Below the pieces are notes generated by a model that saw nothing but the letters and a program-made list of their open reading frames with translations, made no database searches and was not told the origin of the DNA. The translations under genes were made by a program, and so were the position numbers. Shown here piece after piece: positions 1 to 10,045 of a stretch of DNA of 64,000 nt (positions within the stretch are counted from its first letter, which is position 1; each line of letters begins with the position of its first letter). The DNA is from Nguyenibacter vanlangensis (lineage in GTDB: Bacteria > Pseudomonadota > Alphaproteobacteria > Acetobacterales > Acetobacteraceae), in assembly GCF_038719015.1 (NCBI RefSeq), contig NZ_CP152276.1:878001-942000 (forward strand). The letters run 5' to 3'.

Positions 1-1034
1 CGCAGCAGCGGCGGCAGGTGCCTGCCCACGCCCTCGGCCCCCATGCGTGAGATCAGCGAGATCCGCCCGGCCTCGTCCTGCGGGTTCAGGATGTCCAGCA
101 GCCGCTCCAGGTCGTCGATCGTCGTGCTGGGCCCGACCTTGATGCCGATCGGATTGCGCACGCCGCGCAGGAACTCGACATGCGCGCCGTCCGGCTGGCG
201 GGTGCGGTCGCCGATCCAGACGAAATGCGCCGAACAATCGTACCATTCGCCCGAGGTCGAATCGATTCGCGTCAGCGCCTGCTCGTACGGCAGCAGCAGC
301 GCCTCGTGCGAGGTATAGAACTCGGTCTCGTCCATCTGGCGCGCGCCCGTCATGCCGCAGGCCGCCATGAAGGCCAGGGTCTCGTCGATGCGCTCGGCCA
401 GCACGCCATAGCGCTGGGCCAGCGGCGAGCGCTCGACGAAGCCGAGATTCCAGCGATGGACCTCATGCAGGTTGGCATAGCCGCCGCCGGCGAAGGCCCG
501 CAGCAGGTTCATCACCCCCGCCGACTGGAAATAGCCGGTCTCCATGCGCACCGGATCGGGAATGCGGGCCGCGGGCGTGAAATCCGGCCCGTTGATGATG
601 TCGCCGCGATAGGACGGCAGGCTGGTCCCGCCGATCGTCTCGGTCTCGGACGACCGGGGCTTGGCATACTGCCCGGCCATGCGGCCGATCTTGATCACCG
701 GCACCTTGGCGCCGAAGGTCAGCACCACCGCCATCTGCAGCAGCACGCGGAACGTGTCACGGACGATATCGGCGGTGAACTCGCCGAAGCTCTCGGCGCA
801 GGCGCCGCCCTGCAGCACGAACGCCTTGCCGCGCGACGCCTCGGCCAGGCTGGCCTTCAGCCGCCGCGCCTCGCCCGCGAAGACCAGCGGCGGATAGCGG
901 CGCAGCCGCTCCTCGACCGCGCGCAGCGCGTCCTGGTCGGGATAGGCCGGCACCTGGCGCACGGGAAACGACCGCCAGCTCTCCGGCGTCCAGGCCTGCC
1001 GGGAAGAACTGTTCTGTGTGTGCATCGCACTCAT
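1..1034 (-). CDS. Class II (plant-type) 3-deoxy-7-phosphoheptulonate synthase, 3' part outside window
   Basis: Condenses phosphoenolpyruvate and erythrose-4-phosphate, the first step of the shikimate pathway. The minus-strand frame opens at ATG 1034 and runs off the window start, leaving about 344 residues. Recognisable class II DAHP synthase blocks are [42 protein letters not shown] and [11 protein letters not shown]. The family is normally about 450 residues, so the C-terminal quarter is missing only because the window ends. A second in-frame ATG at 1025 is possible. The gene is followed upstream by a divergent small exported-protein gene, so its promoter should lie in 1035-1369. Identification is firm; the allele or symbol was not assigned. 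Confidence 0.93.
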   Translation of the reverse strand, partial: MSAMHTQNSSSRQAWTPESWRSFPVRQVPAYPDQDALRAVEERLRRYPPLVFAGEARRLKASLAEASRGKAFVLQGGACAESFGEFTADIVRDTFRVLLQMAVVLTFGAKVPVIKIGRMAGQYAKPRSSETETIGGTSLPSYRGDIINGPDFTPAARIPDPVRMETGYFQSAGVMNLLRAFAGGGYANLHEVHRWNLGFVERSPLAQRYGVLAERIDETLAFMAACGMTGARQMDETEFYTSHEALLLPYEQALTRIDSTSGEWYDCSAHFVWIGDRTRQPDGAHVEFLRGVRNPIGIKVGPSTTIDDLERLLDILNPQDEAGRISLISRMGAEGVGRHLPPLL

Positions 1035-1369
1035 GGTCGGATCCTAAATTCCTCTGCTCGTCCGGCGGGACGCGACCGGATCGCCTTCCTCCCCGCCTTC
1101 CCCCCTGCCCCGATGGCCGGCCGTGCCGCTGGGGGCAGTCTTTATGTAGAAAATCCCGCGCCAACGCAAAGAGGATCGTCGCGTGCGGCCTGCAATACGC
1201 GTAAGGGAAGCGCGGGGCGGATCTTTTGGGCGTGCATCGCACCGGGGCGATCGGCTAGACCCGGCCCCAGGCCGACATGCGTGGCATGTGCCCGGCACGC
1301 GCCGGAATTTGCCGCGCCGCCGGACGCATGACATGCTGGCCGAAACCCGGAACTTCGGAGGGATGATCG
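1035..1369. other. Divergent intergenic region without a recognised gene
   Basis: This 335-base stretch separates the leftward DAHP synthase from the rightward small exported protein. It contains a short A/T-richer patch near 1140-1160 that could hold the DAHP synthase promoter on the minus strand, but no convincing -35/-10 pair, riboswitch or terminator could be picked out by eye. The only clear signal is the GGAGGG ribosome-binding site at 1357-1362 serving the next gene. Confidence 0.5.
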
Positions 1370-1792
1370 ATGGTGGCCACGCTTCGCACGGCCCTGTATT
1401 CGCGCCTGGCAGCGTCAGCTTTGGCCGCAGCCGCTCTTCTCGCAACGCCCGCGCTTGTCACGCCGGCGCTCGTCACGCCGGCCCTGGCCGCCCCGGACCA
1501 GCCCGGCACGAGCGGCACGAGCGGTGCCCAATCCACCGCGCAGGGCATCGAATCCCCCGGTGGCGAACATCTGACGGTCAAGGGCCGGCACTCCCTGCCG
1601 CCCGGCTACCAGGACGCGCCGTCGATGGACCTGACCCATGGGCCGGACCCCGACCATGACGCCAACGTGCATCGCGACGCGGTCACCGGCAGCGACCTGT
1701 CACGCTTCGGCAGCGCCTATCAGGGCAGCGGCCCCTACGGCCAGGGCCAGCTCGGGGATTCCACAGGGAACGGCTGGGTCACCCCCCGCTGA
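1370..1792 (+). CDS. Small exported protein of unknown function
   Basis: A 140-residue protein with a clear Sec-type signal peptide: a short basic start, an alanine/leucine-rich core and a likely cleavage after an ALAA motif near residue 41. The end of the signal region carries a triplicated TPALV-like unit. The mature part is rich in Gly, Ser, Pro, Asp and His, with no cysteine pairs and no recognised domain, so a periplasmic or surface location is inferred and no function is offered. The start at 1370 is supported by a strong GGAGGG Shine-Dalgarno sequence seven bases upstream. The stop codon lies at the first base pairs of an inverted copy of the repeat block that follows, so the gene end may have been shaped by that repeat. 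Confidence 0.65.
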   Translation: MVATLRTALYSRLAASALAAAALLATPALVTPALVTPALAAPDQPGTSGTSGAQSTAQGIESPGGEHLTVKGRHSLPPGYQDAPSMDLTHGPDPDHDANVHRDAVTGSDLSRFGSAYQGSGPYGQGQLGDSTGNGWVTPR

Positions 1793-2160
1793 ACTTTGCC
1801 TGTAAACGCGTGCTGGCGGCGATCCGACGCGGCTTTGCTGCGCTCCGATGCTCACGGCCCACAAGGCCGCTCCGCTTCGGTGCTCACAAAACCACGCCGG
1901 GCGCTCCACTACGTTCCGCTCTCGCGCGCCAGCCCACGTTTCCAGGCAAAGTTCGGGTGCCCAGATAACGTCATCGGACAACCAGCGATCCCACGCGGCT
2001 TTGCTGCGCTCCGATGCTCACCGGCCCACAAGGCCGCTCCGCTTCGGTGCTCACAAAACCACGCCGGGCGCTCCAGCCCACGTTTCCAGGCAAAGTTCGG
2101 GCGCCCAGATAACGTCATCGGACAACCGGCGATCCGACGCGGCTTTGCTGCGCTCTGATG
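1791..2160. repeat. Tandem imperfect direct repeat block, about 2.2 copies
   Basis: Unit A begins at 1819 (166 bases), unit B at 1985 (144 bases) and a partial unit C at 2129. They share the blocks GCGGCTTTGCTGCGCTC, CACAAGGCCGCTCCGCTTCG, CAAAACCACGCCGGGCGCTC and AGATAACGTCATCGGACAAC. Unit A has about 22 extra bases around 1909-1931. Bases 1791-1818 are an imperfect reverse complement of the region near 1927-1955, so the block also carries an inverted arm. It lies between convergent genes and is open in several frames, but shows no ribosome-binding site or codon structure. I read it as a non-coding interspersed repeat. Confidence 0.75.
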
Positions 2161-2164
2161 CGCG

Positions 2165-2183
2165 CGGCCGGCCACGCCGGCCG
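2165..2183 (-). terminator. GC-rich hairpin after glutathione reductase
   Basis: An 8-bp perfect stem (CGGCCGGC / GCCGGCCG) with a 3-base loop sits five bases beyond the stop of the leftward glutathione reductase gene. There is no U-tract, so intrinsic termination is only inferred from position. Confidence 0.4.
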
Positions 2184-2187
2184 GACT

Positions 2188-3630
2188 TCAATCGTCCTGG
2201 CGCTCGGTCACCCGGGTGCGGGTGCGCATGGTGACGAATTCCTCGGCCGAGGTCGGATGGATGCCCACCGTGCGGTCGAAATCCGCCTTGGTCAGGCCGG
2301 CGGTCACCGCGATCGCCAGGCCCTGCATCATTTCCGGCGCGTCATCGCCGATCATGTGCGCCCCCACCACGCGCTGCGTTCCCTGGTCCACCACCAGCTT
2401 CATCACCGTCTTGCGCGACCGGCCGCTCAGCGTGTGGCGCATGGGGGTGAAACGGGCCAGATAAATGTCCACCGCGCCTTCCACGGCCGCTTCCGCCTCC
2501 GTCTGGCCCACGCTGGCCAGCGGCGGCGAGAAGAAGACGGCCTTGGGCGTCGTCTCCAGCGACCAGTGGCGCGGGCTGCCGGTGCCGAACAGGCGGTCGG
2601 CCAGGTTATGGCCCTCGGCGATCGCCACCGGCGTCAGGTTCTGGCGGTTGGTCACGTCACCGATGGCATAGATGCCCGACGCGCTCGTCTCGCCGGCCTG
2701 ATCGACCACGATGCGGCCATGGGCGGTGGTTTCCACCCCGGCACGGCGTAACTCCAGCGAACGGACATTGGGCCGGCGGCCAGTGGCGAAGAACACGCAA
2801 TCCGCGGCAATGCGCGACCCGTCATCCAGCAGCACCGCATATCCGCCTGCCCCGTCCCCGGCGTCCAGCGGCCGGATGGCGACGGGCGAGCGGTTCGGAT
2901 GCTGGCGGATGCCGCGCGCCGCGATGGCGTCGCGCATCGCCGCGCGCATGTCCTGGTCGAACCCGCGCAGCGGCAGGTCCTGGCGGTAGACCAGATCGAC
3001 CGACGAGCCCAGCCCCTGGAAGATACCGGCGAATTCGATGCCGATATAGCCGCCGCCGACCATGCAGACGCGCTGCGGCCGCGACGGGAGGTGGAATGCC
3101 TGGTCCGAGGAAATCGCATGGCCGATCCCCTCGATCTCCGGCAAATCGGGGCTGGAGCCGGTGGCGATCACGATCCGCTCGGCCGTCACCCGCCGCTCAG
3201 GAGCGCCCTGGTCCGGAGCATGGGGGGCCGGAGCATGAGGGTCCAGGGCGCCGGGACCGATGATGACGGTATGCGCGTCCTCGAACCGGGCGGTACCGGT
3301 GAACAGCGTCACGCCCGACTTTTCCAGCAGCGAGACATAGATGCCGTTCAGCCGCGCGATCTCACGGTCCTTGGCCGCGATCAGCGCGGCCCAGTCATGG
3401 GTACCCGGCGCGACGTCCCAGCCGAAGCCCAGGCTGTCGGCCGCCAGGTCGGCATATTCGCTGGCCTGGACCATCAGCTTCTTGGGCACGCAGCCCAGAT
3501 TGACGCAGGTTCCGCCCCAGTGCCGGTTCTCGGCCACCGCTACGCGGGCGCCATGGCTGGCGGCGATGCGCGCGCAGCGCACGCCGCCCGAGCCCCCGCC
3601 GATGACGAACAGGTCGAAATCATACGTCAT
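2188..3630 (-). CDS. gor: Glutathione-disulfide reductase
   Basis: NADPH-dependent flavoenzyme that reduces oxidised glutathione in the cytoplasm; 480 residues, close to the family norm. The FAD-binding GGGSGG motif is at residues 11-16 and the redox-active disulfide CVNLGC has cysteines 42 and 47. The second Rossmann motif GGGYIGIEFAG is followed by YRQDLPLRGFD, whose two arginines match the NADPH-selecting arginines of glutathione reductases rather than the NAD site of lipoamide dehydrogenases. The C-terminal HPTSAEE supplies the catalytic His-Glu pair for the neighbouring subunit. A ferredoxin-NADP reductase gene lies 80 bases upstream in the same direction, which suggests a shared redox role, though co-transcription is not proven. 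Confidence 0.95.
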   Translation of the reverse strand: MTYDFDLFVIGGGSGGVRCARIAASHGARVAVAENRHWGGTCVNLGCVPKKLMVQASEYADLAADSLGFGWDVAPGTHDWAALIAAKDREIARLNGIYVSLLEKSGVTLFTGTARFEDAHTVIIGPGALDPHAPAPHAPDQGAPERRVTAERIVIATGSSPDLPEIEGIGHAISSDQAFHLPSRPQRVCMVGGGYIGIEFAGIFQGLGSSVDLVYRQDLPLRGFDQDMRAAMRDAIAARGIRQHPNRSPVAIRPLDAGDGAGGYAVLLDDGSRIAADCVFFATGRRPNVRSLELRRAGVETTAHGRIVVDQAGETSASGIYAIGDVTNRQNLTPVAIAEGHNLADRLFGTGSPRHWSLETTPKAVFFSPPLASVGQTEAEAAVEGAVDIYLARFTPMRHTLSGRSRKTVMKLVVDQGTQRVVGAHMIGDDAPEMMQGLAIAVTAGLTKADFDRTVGIHPTSAEEFVTMRTRTRVTERQDD

Positions 3631-3710
3631 GCAGATATCCCGATCACACGCTCGATTACTCGATCCCCTGGCACGCCCCCTGCTGGCACGCGACGTCGCG
3701 AACCCGGCCT

Positions 3711-4589
3711 TCAGCGCTCGGCGAAGGCCTTCTCGACGACATAGGCGCCGGGGTTGGAATTATTGCCCTCGTCGAAGCCCCTGGCCACCAGCATGGCCTC
3801 GGTGTCGGCCAGCATCTCCGGCGACCCGCAGATCATCACGCGGTCATGCTCCGGGTCCAGCGGCGGAATCTCCAGGTCGGCGAAGATCTTGCCGCTTTCG
3901 ATCAGCTTGGTGATCCGGTCGGTGACGGCGAACGGCTCGCGCGTCACGGCGGGGTAGTACAACAGCTTGCCCGCCACATCCTCGCCCAGGAATTCGTGCT
4001 GCGGCAGCTCGTGCCGGATATGGTTGGCATAGGCCAGCTCGCCCGAGACGCGCACGGTATGGCTCAGGATCACCCGGTCGAACCGCTCATAGACCGTGGG
4101 GTCCTTGATCAGGCTCATGAACGGGGCCAGGCCGGTGCCGGTGGCCAGGAAATACAGGTTCCGCCCCGGGCGCAGATTGTCCAGCAGCAGGGTGCCGGTG
4201 GGCTTGCGGCCGATCAGCACCCTGTCGCCCGGCTTGACGTGCCGCAGGCGCGAGGTCAGCGCTCCGTCGGGCACCGCGATCGACAGGAACTCCATCTGGT
4301 CTTCGTAATTGGCGCTGGCGATGGAATAGGCGCGCAGCAGCGGCTTGCCCTCGACCTCGATCCCGATCATCGCGAACTGCCCGTTCTCGAAGCGCAGCGC
4401 GGCGTCGCGGGTGGTGGTGAAGCTGAACAGCCGGTCCGTCCAATGATGGACGCTCAGCACCGTTTCGGCATTCAGATGGCCATAGGTCTTGGTCGGCTCG
4501 GCCAGATGATACACGCCCGCCTCGCCCGCGACGGGCTCCAGACCGGTGGGAACGGTCCCGGTGGCTTGCGTCATCAACATATCGGACAT
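3711..4589 (-). CDS. fpr: Ferredoxin--NADP+ reductase
   Basis: A 292-residue FAD flavoprotein that exchanges electrons between NADPH and ferredoxin or flavodoxin. The FAD-binding RAYS motif is at residues 86-89 and the NADPH-binding GTGLAP at 151-156. A CGSPEML segment follows near the end, and the C-terminal tail VVEKAFAER is typical of the bacterial subclass with an extended terminus. The start is supported by GGAGAG about nine bases upstream of ATG 4589. It lies upstream of gor on the same strand and diverges from the helicase gene at 4776. Confidence 0.94.
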   Translation of the reverse strand: MSDMLMTQATGTVPTGLEPVAGEAGVYHLAEPTKTYGHLNAETVLSVHHWTDRLFSFTTTRDAALRFENGQFAMIGIEVEGKPLLRAYSIASANYEDQMEFLSIAVPDGALTSRLRHVKPGDRVLIGRKPTGTLLLDNLRPGRNLYFLATGTGLAPFMSLIKDPTVYERFDRVILSHTVRVSGELAYANHIRHELPQHEFLGEDVAGKLLYYPAVTREPFAVTDRITKLIESGKIFADLEIPPLDPEHDRVMICGSPEMLADTEAMLVARGFDEGNNSNPGAYVVEKAFAER

Positions 4590-4775
4590 GGTGTCAAACT
4601 CTCCCGTTCAGGGCTGGGATTCGCATCGATCACGACCCGCGGCGGAGGCCCCGTTCGTGCAAGAGGGTGAGATGTTTAAGCGCGCCGCGCCCCCGATACC
4701 AGCACAAATCCGTTATCCGACGATCGCGCGGCGGACAAGCGGGCCGCCCACAGGCATGTTGTTCCCGCGCGCGGG

Positions 4776-7319
4776 ATGGCGCACAAACCGGACATGACAT
4801 CCGAATCCCCCGCCCGCCGCGCCGTCGAGGCCGCGCTCGCCGAAACCGGCCTGGCCGTCGAAACCCGCGAACTGCCGAAGCTGGAACGCACCGTCGCCCG
4901 CGCCCTGACCCCGGGCGAAGACCGCGTGGACGCCGCCACCTTCCGCCGGGCCCTCTGCGCCGTGCGGCGCAAGCCGTGGAGTTCGCGCCTGATGGACCTG
5001 ACCCGCCGATCGGGCGAGGTCTGGATCACCCGGGCGGACGCCGAGGCCGCCGTCGCCGGCATCGACGACCCCGAGCCCGGCGACGCACGCCTGCTGGCCG
5101 CCCTTGCGGATGTGGTGCGGGCCCGGCTGCGCGCAACCGCCGAAACGCCCGCGGCGGCGCTGGAGACCATCCGCGCCGACCTGTTCGACGGTACCGGCCG
5201 CGTGCTCTCGCCCGCCGAAGTGGACATCCTGTCGCAGGCGATCGCGGGCGCCTTCGACCTGCCGCCCGATGCCGATTTCGTCGAGGACGTGCGCCGCACC
5301 GAGCAGGCCCGGCACCAGGAGCATGAGGCGATCGAACAGGCCGCCCGCGCCCGCCGGCGCGAGGAAGTGCGCCGCCTGCGCGCCTGGGAAGACAGCCTGG
5401 TGCCGTTCGCCGAGGTGCCGCGCCTGCTGCATTGCAGCCAGCGCGAGGCCCTGCGCTGGATCGCCGAGAACCGGCTGCCGGTGGCCCGCCGCGTGCCGCA
5501 GCCCGACGGCACCGAACGCTGGGAATTCGACCCCGAGGAACTGGTCGCGCTGCGCGCCCGCCTGCCGGAATGGCGGCGCGAATCCTACGAGGCGGACATC
5601 CGCGGACGCGGGGCCCCGATCCCCGACCAGGGCACGCGCAAGGTCGGCAACGCGGTCATCGCCCGCGTGGCGGCGCTGGACCGCTACGCCGCGCATTTCA
5701 AGACCGCGCGGGCGCTCAAGCGGCGCATCACGCTGGTGATCGGACCGACCAACAGCGGCAAGTCCCACACGGCGCTGGAAGCCCTGGCCGGGGCCGAAAG
5801 CGGCATGGCCCTGGCGCCGCTGCGCCTGCTGGCCCACGAGTTCCGCGAGGCCCTGACGGCGCGCGGCGTGCCGACGTCGCTGGCGACGGGCGAGGAACGG
5901 ATCGACGTCCCCGGCAGCCGGCATCTGGCCGCCACCGTCGAGATGTGCCCGCTCCACAACCCGGTGGACGTCGCGATCGTCGACGAGGCGCAGATGCTGG
6001 CCGACCCCGACCGGGGCGCGGCCTGGACCGCGGCGATCATGGGCGCGCCCGCCCGGCACCTGTTCGTGCTGGGCGCGCCCGACTGCGTGCCGATGGTGCG
6101 GCGGATCGCCGAATTGTGCGGCGACCCGCTGGACGAGATCCGGCTGGAACGCAAAAGCCCGCTGGTGGTCGCCGGCCAGCCGGTGCGCATCCAGGACCTG
6201 CGCCCGCATGACGCGCTGATCGCCTTCTCGCGGCGCGAGGTGCTGGATTGGCGCGCCATGCTGCTGGCGCGGGGCCACCGGGTGGCCGTGGTCTACGGCG
6301 CGCTCAGCCCCGAGGTCCGCCGGGCCGAGGCGCAACGCTTCAATGACGGGCGGGCCGACATCCTGATCGCCACCGACGCGATCGGCATGGGGCTGAACCT
6401 GACCATCCGCCGGGTGATCTTCACCGCGCTGCGCAAGTTCGACGGCACCCAGACGCGCGACCTGACGTCGCAGGAAGTCAAGCAGATCGCCGGCCGCGCC
6501 GGACGATACGGCAAGCACGAGGAAGGAATCGTCTCGGTGATGGCCGATGCCGGCAGCCTGTCCTTCATCCGGACCATGCTGGCGGCCCCGCCCGACGACC
6601 TGCCCGATCTTCGCCCCCAGGTGCAGCCCGACGCCGACATCATCCAGGCCGTGGCGGCGGAAATCGGCTCGGACAGCCTGTTCGGCGTGCTGGCGCGCAT
6701 CCGGCGCGCCGTGCTGCGGCGCGACGACCCGAACTACCGGCTGGCGAACATGGAACAGGCCTTCGCCATCGCCACCGCGCTGGAAGGCGTCACCGGCCTG
6801 ACCCTGGCCCAGCGCTGGGTCTATGCCATGTGCCCGGTCGACGACCGCGACAACGGCATCCAGCGCCTGGTCCACTGGGCGGCGGACCATGCCGCGGACC
6901 GCCCGGTCATCCCGCCCGGAACCGGCCGCCTGCCCCCGGCCGACCGTGCCGACCGGATGGAACTGGAACGCGCGGAAAAACGCCACAAGCGGCTGGTGGC
7001 CTGGCGTTGGCTGTCGATGCGCTTCCCCGACGCCTATCGCGCGCGCACCGAGGCCGAGGAGGCGACGGCCCGCCTGAATGACTGGATCGAGGACGTGCTG
7101 CGCCAGCAGAGCAGCCGCGACCATGCCGCCGCCCACGACGCCCCGCGCACGCCGCAGCCGCAGAAACACGGCCGCCCGGACGGACGGCACGGCCACCGCA
7201 AGGGCGGCGCCAAGGCCGCGGACGGCCGGAACGGCGGCGACGGGATCGATCGGGGCGGCCGGCCCGGCGCGGGCCGCCCGGGGCGGAGACCGGCCGGGCG
7301 CGCGCCTATCGGGCGCTGA
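4776..7319 (+). CDS. SUV3-like DExH-box RNA helicase family protein
   Basis: An 847-residue helicase resembling mitochondrial SUV3. The core starts near residue 310. Walker A is GPTNSGKS (around residues 323-330) and the Walker B-like box is DEAQM (around 402). Later blocks are [12 protein letters not shown] and [10 protein letters not shown], the latter being motif VI of superfamily 2. The N-terminal 300 residues include a basic charged helical stretch and no recognised domain. The last 65 residues are a Gly/Arg/His-rich basic tail that could bind RNA. By homology it should unwind RNA or RNA-DNA hybrids using ATP; the substrate is unknown. Start may be ATG 4776 or 4794, as neither has a strong ribosome-binding site. 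The 3' end overlaps the convergent serS by 14 bases. Confidence 0.85.
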   Translation: MAHKPDMTSESPARRAVEAALAETGLAVETRELPKLERTVARALTPGEDRVDAATFRRALCAVRRKPWSSRLMDLTRRSGEVWITRADAEAAVAGIDDPEPGDARLLAALADVVRARLRATAETPAAALETIRADLFDGTGRVLSPAEVDILSQAIAGAFDLPPDADFVEDVRRTEQARHQEHEAIEQAARARRREEVRRLRAWEDSLVPFAEVPRLLHCSQREALRWIAENRLPVARRVPQPDGTERWEFDPEELVALRARLPEWRRESYEADIRGRGAPIPDQGTRKVGNAVIARVAALDRYAAHFKTARALKRRITLVIGPTNSGKSHTALEALAGAESGMALAPLRLLAHEFREALTARGVPTSLATGEERIDVPGSRHLAATVEMCPLHNPVDVAIVDEAQMLADPDRGAAWTAAIMGAPARHLFVLGAPDCVPMVRRIAELCGDPLDEIRLERKSPLVVAGQPVRIQDLRPHDALIAFSRREVLDWRAMLLARGHRVAVVYGALSPEVRRAEAQRFNDGRADILIATDAIGMGLNLTIRRVIFTALRKFDGTQTRDLTSQEVKQIAGRAGRYGKHEEGIVSVMADAGSLSFIRTMLAAPPDDLPDLRPQVQPDADIIQAVAAEIGSDSLFGVLARIRRAVLRRDDPNYRLANMEQAFAIATALEGVTGLTLAQRWVYAMCPVDDRDNGIQRLVHWAADHAADRPVIPPGTGRLPPADRADRMELERAEKRHKRLVAWRWLSMRFPDAYRARTEAEEATARLNDWIEDVLRQQSSRDHAAAHDAPRTPQPQKHGRPDGRHGHRKGGAKAADGRNGGDGIDRGGRPGAGRPGRRPAGRAPIGR

Positions 7320-8580
7320 CGACCGCCAGCCCGTTCATATAGGAGCGCAGGGCCTGCGGCACGGTGATGCTGCCGTCGGCGTTCTGGTAATTTTCCATCA
7401 CGGCGATCAGCGTCCGCCCCACCGCCAGGCCCGAACCGTTCAGCGTATGCACGAATTCCGGCGCCGCGTCCGTGCCGGGGCGATAGCGGGCATTCATCCG
7501 CCGCGCCTGGAAGTCCCGCGTGGTCGAGCACGAGGAAATCTCCCGCCAGGCCTGCTGCCCGGGCAGCCACGCCTCCAGGTCATAGGTGCGCGCCGCGCCG
7601 AATCCCGTATCGCCGGCGCAGAGCAGCATGCGGCGATAGGGAATACCCAGCCGCTCCAGCACAGTCTCGGCACAGCGCGTCATGCGCTCATGCTCGGCAT
7701 CGCTGTCCTCGGCGCCGGTGATCGACACCATCTCGACCTTCTGGAACTGGTGCTGGCGCAGCATGCCGCGCGTGTCGCGCCCCGCCGCCCCGGCCTCGGA
7801 ACGGAAGCACGCCGACAGGGCCACCAGGCGGCGCGGCAGGGCGGATGCCGGCAGGATCTCTCCGGCCACGCTGGCGGTCAGCGGCACCTCGGCGGTCGGG
7901 ATCAGCCAGCGCCCGTCCTCGGTCCGAAAGGACTGGTCGGCGAATTTCGGCAGCTTGTCGGTGCCGAACATCGCGGCCTCGTTCACCAGCACGGGCACCG
8001 CCGTTTCGGTATAGCCATGCTCCTGCACATGCAGGTCCAGCATGAACTGCCCCAGCGCGCGCTCCATCCGCGCCAGCGCCCCGCGCAGCACCACGAAGCG
8101 GGTCCCCGACAATTTGGCGGCGGTCTCGAAATCCATCAGGCCCAGCGCCTCGCCCAGCGCGTAATGCTCGCGCGGCGCAAAGGCGAAATTCCGCCGCTCG
8201 CCCACCTCGCGCACCACGACATTGGCCGTCTCGTCGGCGCCGTCGGGTACCCCGCCATCCAGCCGGTTGGGCAGGGTGACCAGCGCATCGCGGATCTCGG
8301 CATCCAGTTCGCGGACCAGGATCTCCAGCCCCTCGATCTCCGCGCGCAGGCGGCCCCCCTCGGCTTCCAGCCCGGCGCTGTCGGCGCCGGTGCGGCGCAG
8401 CGCCCCGATCTCCTTCGACAGGGATTTGCGGCGGGCCTGCTTCTCCTGCAGCGTGGTCACGGCGGCGCGCCGATCCTCGTCCAGCCGGACGATCGTCGCG
8501 GCGACCGGGGCCTCGCCCCGGCGGGCCAGCGCCGCGTCGAAGGCGGCGGGGTCGGCGCGCAGGGCGCGAAGGTCATGCAT
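7306..8580 (-). CDS. serS: Serine--tRNA ligase
   Basis: Class II aminoacyl-tRNA synthetase of 424 residues that charges tRNA-Ser and the selenocysteine tRNA precursor. The N-terminal [14 protein letters not shown] leads into the long antiparallel coiled-coil tRNA-binding arm (about residues 25-110). Motif 2 shows [20 protein letters not shown] and motif 3 ends [10 protein letters not shown]. The ATG at 8580 was chosen because it matches the conserved family start; an upstream extension to 8634 would lie inside tatC. The start overlaps the tatC stop by eight bases, making serS the last gene of the dgt-argS-scpAB-tatBC run. Confidence 0.96.
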   Translation of the reverse strand: MHDLRALRADPAAFDAALARRGEAPVAATIVRLDEDRRAAVTTLQEKQARRKSLSKEIGALRRTGADSAGLEAEGGRLRAEIEGLEILVRELDAEIRDALVTLPNRLDGGVPDGADETANVVVREVGERRNFAFAPREHYALGEALGLMDFETAAKLSGTRFVVLRGALARMERALGQFMLDLHVQEHGYTETAVPVLVNEAAMFGTDKLPKFADQSFRTEDGRWLIPTAEVPLTASVAGEILPASALPRRLVALSACFRSEAGAAGRDTRGMLRQHQFQKVEMVSITGAEDSDAEHERMTRCAETVLERLGIPYRRMLLCAGDTGFGAARTYDLEAWLPGQQAWREISSCSTTRDFQARRMNARYRPGTDAAPEFVHTLNGSGLAVGRTLIAVMENYQNADGSITVPQALRSYMNGLAVVSAR

Positions 8581-9397
8581 CTGGTTTCTCCTGCTCGACA
8601 TCCTCCAGGCGCCGTGGCTGGACGAGACGCGCACAGAAGATGGAAATTTCGTACAGACCGATCAACGGCACCGCCAGGCCGGTCTGGGTGATGATGTCGG
8701 GGGGCGTCAGGATCGCGGCGACGATAAAGGCCGCGACATAGGCATAGCGCCGGAACCGCGCCAGCATCTCGGCGGTGACGATGCCCACCCGCGCCAGCAG
8801 GGTCAGCACCACCGGCAGTTCGAACGCCACGCCGAAGGCCATGATCAGCTTCATGACCAGGGCCAGATATTCCGACACCTTGGCCTGAAGCTGGATCTGC
8901 AGGCCGTCCTGCCCGTCCGCCGTCTGGAAGGACAGGAAGAATTTCCATGCGAAGGGAAAGACGAAATAATAGGCTAGCGCCGCCCCCAGCACGAACATGA
9001 CCGGCGTGGCCACCAGAAACGGCAGAAAGGCCCGCTTCTCGCTGCGATACAGGCCGGGGGCGATGAACATCCAGGCCTGCACCGCGATCATCGGAAAGGA
9101 CAGGAACGCCGCGCCGAAGAACGCCACCTTGATATAGGTGAAGAACGCCTCGTACAGCGCGGTATAGATCAGGTGCGGCTGCTCGCCCTGCGCGCGCATC
9201 ACCGTGCCCAGCGGCTGCGCCAGGAAGAGATAGATCCGCGACGAGAAATGATAGCACAGCAGGAAACACAGGCCGAAGGTTACCGCCGACCAGATCAGGC
9301 GCCGCCGCAGCTCGACCAGATGGTCCAGCAGCGGCATCGGCTTGTCGTCGATCGTGTCGCCCTCCAGGCGCGTGCCTTCCGGGTTGGCATTATCCAT
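8573..9397 (-). CDS. tatC: Sec-independent protein translocase TatC
   Basis: A 274-residue polytopic inner-membrane protein, the twin-arginine signal receptor of the Tat pathway. Family marks are the N-terminal [13 protein letters not shown] block, six predicted membrane segments, and the [11 protein letters not shown] block near the fourth helix. The Tat system exports folded cofactor-containing proteins; the amine dehydrogenase light chain encoded at 26973-27512 carries a twin-arginine-like leader and is a plausible client. An AGGA ribosome-binding site precedes ATG 9397. The 27-base gap to tatB is filled by a dispersed palindromic repeat. Confidence 0.96.
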   Translation of the reverse strand: MDNANPEGTRLEGDTIDDKPMPLLDHLVELRRRLIWSAVTFGLCFLLCYHFSSRIYLFLAQPLGTVMRAQGEQPHLIYTALYEAFFTYIKVAFFGAAFLSFPMIAVQAWMFIAPGLYRSEKRAFLPFLVATPVMFVLGAALAYYFVFPFAWKFFLSFQTADGQDGLQIQLQAKVSEYLALVMKLIMAFGVAFELPVVLTLLARVGIVTAEMLARFRRYAYVAAFIVAAILTPPDIITQTGLAVPLIGLYEISIFCARLVQPRRLEDVEQEKPDA

Positions 9398-9410
9398 AAA
9401 TGACGTTCCT

Positions 9411-9442
9411 AGAGCAGATCCCGTTCAGACGAAATCGTTTGA
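9411..9442. repeat. Copy of a dispersed palindromic repeat at the tatB 3' end
   Basis: The sequence AGAGCAGATCCCGTTCAGAC followed by GAAATCGTTTGA is a slightly decayed version of the palindrome at 23403-23450. It extends into tatB and supplies its last codons and stop. Confidence 0.7.
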
Positions 9443-10045
9443 GCCCCGCCCTTCGACGAATTGCGTATCCGCGGCGCCGACGGCAACCCGCCGCGCCCCG
9501 TGCATCACCCGCACCGGCGGCAGGAAGGCCGGCGGACGCAGCCGCGCCCGGTCGGCGGCCAGCCGCCGGGCGACCGACGGCGGCAGCAGGGCCGGCGGCG
9601 GGCCCTCATCCTCGACCGGCGGATAGGCTGTCTCGGCATAGGACGCGACCGGCGTGGCATAGCCGTATTCATGCAGCCCGCCGGGGTCGAAACCCGCCAG
9701 GGTTCCGGACGGGGCCGCCATGTCCGCCGGGCGCGAGTGTTGGGGCGCCTCCGCCAGCGGCGATTCGTCCAGCGTGCGCCGGATCGAGCCGTCGCCGTCG
9801 ATGGCCTGCATGATCTGGTTGCGCACGTTGAAGCGCCGCATGCGGTTGAATTCGTCCCGCGCGGCAGTCAGGTCGGCGTCGCGCACCATCTCATCGACAT
9901 GGGACTGGAATTCCGCCGCCATCTTGCGGGCCTTCTTGATCAGGCCCGTGATGGTCCGGATCGCCACCGGCATGTCCTTGGGCCCGATCAGCAGCAGGGC
10001 GACCACCCCGATCAGCGCCATCTCGGACCAGGCGAAATTAAACAT
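9425..10045 (-). CDS. tatB: Sec-independent protein translocase subunit TatB
   Basis: A 206-residue Tat component that works with TatC in twin-arginine signal recognition. The N terminus has the single TatA/B-type membrane helix (FAWSEMALIGVVALLLIGPK) followed by the amphipathic helix (MPVAIRTITGLIKKARKMAA) and a charged region. The remainder is a Pro/Ala-rich cytoplasmic tail of low conservation. The final residues, ending SNDFV, are encoded by the inserted palindromic repeat. The start overlaps the scpB stop by eight bases. No tatA gene is present in this run, so either TatA is elsewhere or this protein also fills that role. Confidence 0.92.
   Translation of the reverse strand: MFNFAWSEMALIGVVALLLIGPKDMPVAIRTITGLIKKARKMAAEFQSHVDEMVRDADLTAARDEFNRMRRFNVRNQIMQAIDGDGSIRRTLDESPLAEAPQHSRPADMAAPSGTLAGFDPGGLHEYGYATPVASYAETAYPPVEDEGPPPALLPPSVARRLAADRARLRPPAFLPPVRVMHGARRVAVGAADTQFVEGRGSNDFV

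Noticed and set aside
1796..2234. Open frames through the tandem repeat, possibly a repeat protein
   Set aside because: Three frames on both strands are open, no ribosome-binding site is present, and units differ by lengths that shift the frame.
4713..7196. Long open frame on the minus strand opposite the SUV3-like helicase
   Set aside because: It mirrors the codon structure of the helicase on the other strand, has no family motifs and no ribosome-binding site; high GC makes such antisense frames common.
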